DNA from: an uncultured Lachnospiraceae bacterium
GTDB lineage: Bacteria > Bacillota > Clostridia > Lachnospirales > Lachnospiraceae
DNA length: 15,891 nucleotides
Direction: 5' to 3'
Assembly (NCBI GenBank): GCA_934434905.1
Contig: CAKSAI010000040.1
Span: 1-15,891 of the forward strand
Under the pieces are notes generated by a model. It was not told the DNA's origin. It saw only the letters and a list, made by a program, of their open reading frames with translations, and did no database searches. The translations under genes and the position numbers were made by a program. Numbering within the stretch: the stretch's first letter is position 1; each line of letters begins with the position of its first letter. Shown one piece after another: positions 14,444 to 15,891 of this stretch.

Positions 14444-15891
14444 ATGAGAACAGCGATAAAAAAGATAGCAATTCTGTTATTTGTCCTATGTATTGCGACG
14501 ACCGGTTTCCTGACGGCGTCATTGCCGGCCGCCGCAGAAGCGCCATCACCGGAGGAAATATCATTACTGGCGGCAACGGCGGCAACCGTGATCGGGGACG
14601 CTACCGGAAATGACGAACTTGATGTGAAGGATCTCGTGCGCTTCAAGAAAGTGCTGAGCAGCATAGACGGTGTAGAATTTGCCGAAGGCTTTGAAGCAGA
14701 TCTGAATGCGGATGAGGTGCTTAACAACTCTGATATACGTGTGGAGCGCAGGTTGATACTGAATATTTCCTATAATTACAGCGATACAACCTGGGCAGAG
14801 ATAGGCGGCACGACCATGTATGCTCATGGCAGCATCGCAGCCCCGGCGAATAATCCGGGGTGGGAGACAAGAAGTGTCGATCTTGCAACCGGAGAAGAGG
14901 CTGCACTGGTGAGATCAGGAAACTATATGCATATCGCCGCAGAGGAGAAAAAAACCGGGTTTTTGCACCGGAACGGATACGCGGCGACTGCAGAAGGCTA
15001 TGATCTTGTCTATGTATATACCATGCCCTGCAAGGCGAAGATAGATCTCACCGTAAATGCCTCTGTGCAAAGCGATGATACGGATGGTGCAGTCGTATAT
15101 GCCTATGTGAATGACACCTCAAACTGCGTGATCAATCGTACGGTGGTTACGAATACCAGCAATACCTCCGTCGCTTCCAAGAATGGACTCACGCTGAATG
15201 CGGGTGATAAGCTTTATCTGCGGCTGAATAAGAAAGAGTCGGCGCCACAGGCTGCAACAGTGGCAAATAAAATGGGATATTTCTATGGAAAGATCGTGTT
15301 TGCGAAGGAGAAGCCGGATGCGGAATGCTATAAAGGAGAGAGCCTGGCGGACACCAGTTGGAGAGAGATGGCCGGTAAGGTAGTACAGACGAACAGTGAC
15401 TATTTCGGTACAGAAGATGCACCGTTTGAGACAATAGCACTCAATCTGAGTACCGGCAAGGAGACGCCCCTGTACTATTCGGCATTTACAGGAGGAACGC
15501 AGCTGGATTATATGTATATTACCGGAGAGGACAAGGTAAGTCCGAAGCCTTATCTTCGGGAAAACGGTCAGGCACAGACATCGGCAGAGCATGACCTGAT
15601 GTATGTGTATACGATGCCCTGCGATGCTGTAGTCAATCTGGAGATGGTGGGAAGAGTGAACAAGGTCGGCAGCGGAAATACCGGCGACGGAATCGTGATG
15701 TATTGTTACCGGAACGACACCACAAACTGCATTGTAAACAGAACGCCGGTCGAATATAATACGACATCACCGGGAACCGCTACACAGATCAAGAAAAATA
15801 CCATTACCCTGAAAAAAGGAGATAAGCTTTATTTCCGGTTAAACAAGAATGAAACAAATACCGATGACAATTCGAACTTCTATGCGAAGAT
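14444..15891 (+). CDS. Secreted dockerin-like protein with the same surface modules (3' partial)
   Basis: This frame is open to the window edge; 482 codons are present and the C-terminus is missing. The ATG follows GGGGGAG at 14431-14437 and lies 15 bp after the previous stop. Residues 1-31 form a signal peptide (MRTAIKKIAILLFVLC, cleavage likely after AAA31). Residues ~51-106 are a dockerin-like EF-hand pair, absent from the two neighbouring repeat proteins. Two modules follow at ~120-290 and from ~313 onward, the second cut by the window edge. The signal peptide has no lipobox, so attachment could be through the dockerin, through a C-terminal anchor beyond the window, or the protein may be released. 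Substrate or partner is unknown. Further modules, a glycoside hydrolase domain or an LPXTG tail could follow. Confidence 0.88.
   Translation, partial: MRTAIKKIAILLFVLCIATTGFLTASLPAAAEAPSPEEISLLAATAATVIGDATGNDELDVKDLVRFKKVLSSIDGVEFAEGFEADLNADEVLNNSDIRVERRLILNISYNYSDTTWAEIGGTTMYAHGSIAAPANNPGWETRSVDLATGEEAALVRSGNYMHIAAEEKKTGFLHRNGYAATAEGYDLVYVYTMPCKAKIDLTVNASVQSDDTDGAVVYAYVNDTSNCVINRTVVTNTSNTSVASKNGLTLNAGDKLYLRLNKKESAPQAATVANKMGYFYGKIVFAKEKPDAECYKGESLADTSWREMAGKVVQTNSDYFGTEDAPFETIALNLSTGKETPLYYSAFTGGTQLDYMYITGEDKVSPKPYLRENGQAQTSAEHDLMYVYTMPCDAVVNLEMVGRVNKVGSGNTGDGIVMYCYRNDTTNCIVNRTPVEYNTTSPGTATQIKKNTITLKKGDKLYFRLNKNETNTDDNSNFYAK
14594..14761 (+). other. Dockerin-like EF-hand pair
   Basis: Residues 51-106 of the last gene. 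Loop 1 has D52, T54, N56, E58, D60 and D63 at the calcium-ligand positions (GDATGNDELDVKDLVRFKK). Loop 2 has D86, N88, D90, V92, N94 and D97 (ADLNADEVLNNSDIRVERRL). Both keep the 1-3-5-9-12 pattern of type I dockerins and the following hydrophobic/basic helix, but the usual glycine at position 6 of each loop is replaced (D57, E91). Dockerins bind cohesins in cellulosome-like assemblies; no cohesin is encoded in this window. Confidence 0.75.
14801..15313 (+). repeat. Surface module copy 7 (dockerin-like protein, unit A)
   Basis: Residues ~120-290. Signatures: GGTTMYAHGSIA, YVYTMPCKAKIDL, DGAVVYAYVNDTSNC, NAGDKLYLRLNKK and GYFYGKIVFA. It has a short insertion around ESAPQAATVANK. It most resembles unit 4 of the preceding protein and is followed by a matching linker, SWREMAGK. 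Confidence 0.88.
15380..15891 (+). repeat. Surface module copy 8 (dockerin-like protein, unit B, cut by window end)
   Basis: From residue ~313 to the edge. QTNSDYF start, LDYMYITGEDKVSPKPYL insertion, YVYTMPCDAVVNLEMVGRV, YCYRNDTTNC, KKGDKLYFRLNKN and NFYAK. It is nearly the same as unit 5 of the preceding protein in DNA as well as protein. Confidence 0.9.

Noticed and set aside
1..15891. Search for tRNA/rRNA genes, CRISPR arrays, insertion sequences, attachment sites and riboswitches
   Set aside because: None seen. The only repeats are the protein-coding modules, which are far too long and diverged for CRISPR, and no transposase or terminal inverted repeats are present.

Overview
The window is one continuous run of twelve same-strand genes with no gap over 45 bp and no intrinsic terminator. 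It looks like the interior of a carbohydrate-utilisation operon (a Gram-positive polysaccharide utilisation locus). The flavour is that of a Clostridia bacterium, probably Lachnospiraceae-like: a DUF3502-type solute-binding protein, LplB/YtcP-type permeases, a YesM/YesN-type two-component pair, purine-rich Shine-Dalgarno sequences, roughly half GC by eye, and a dockerin-like domain. The genus cannot be named from this sequence. Both ends are cut: the first gene lacks its 5' end and the last lacks its 3' end.

Layout. Positions 1-3301 hold a CUT1 ABC sugar importer without its ATPase (binding protein and two permeases). A small hairpin separates the binding-protein gene from the first permease gene. 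Positions 3317-5799 hold a sensor histidine kinase and an AraC-type response regulator that overlap by 4 nt. Positions 5824-9586 hold three enzymes without signal peptides: a GH36 alpha-galactosidase, a xylose-isomerase-like TIM-barrel isomerase/epimerase and a ComEC-like metallo-beta-lactamase-fold protein. Positions 9583-15891 encode the cell-surface part: a beta-propeller-like lipoprotein (DUF6528-like), a lipoprotein with one copy of a ~165-residue module, a 999-residue membrane-anchored protein with five copies, and an incomplete secreted protein with a dockerin-like EF-hand pair followed by at least two copies.

A working model, which is inference: the kinase senses an extracellular glycan or its breakdown product and the regulator switches on the operon. 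The surface repeat proteins bind glycan or other surface ligands, the ABC transporter imports oligosaccharides, and the alpha-galactosidase and isomerase process them in the cytoplasm. The ATPase is probably a shared MsmX-type protein encoded elsewhere. The roles of the MBL-fold protein and the DUF6528-like lipoprotein are unknown.

The most unusual content is the repeat module. I do not recognise it as a named domain. It occurs at least eight times in three adjacent genes with three different modes of surface attachment, and there is evidence of recent duplication of a two-module cassette between the last two genes.
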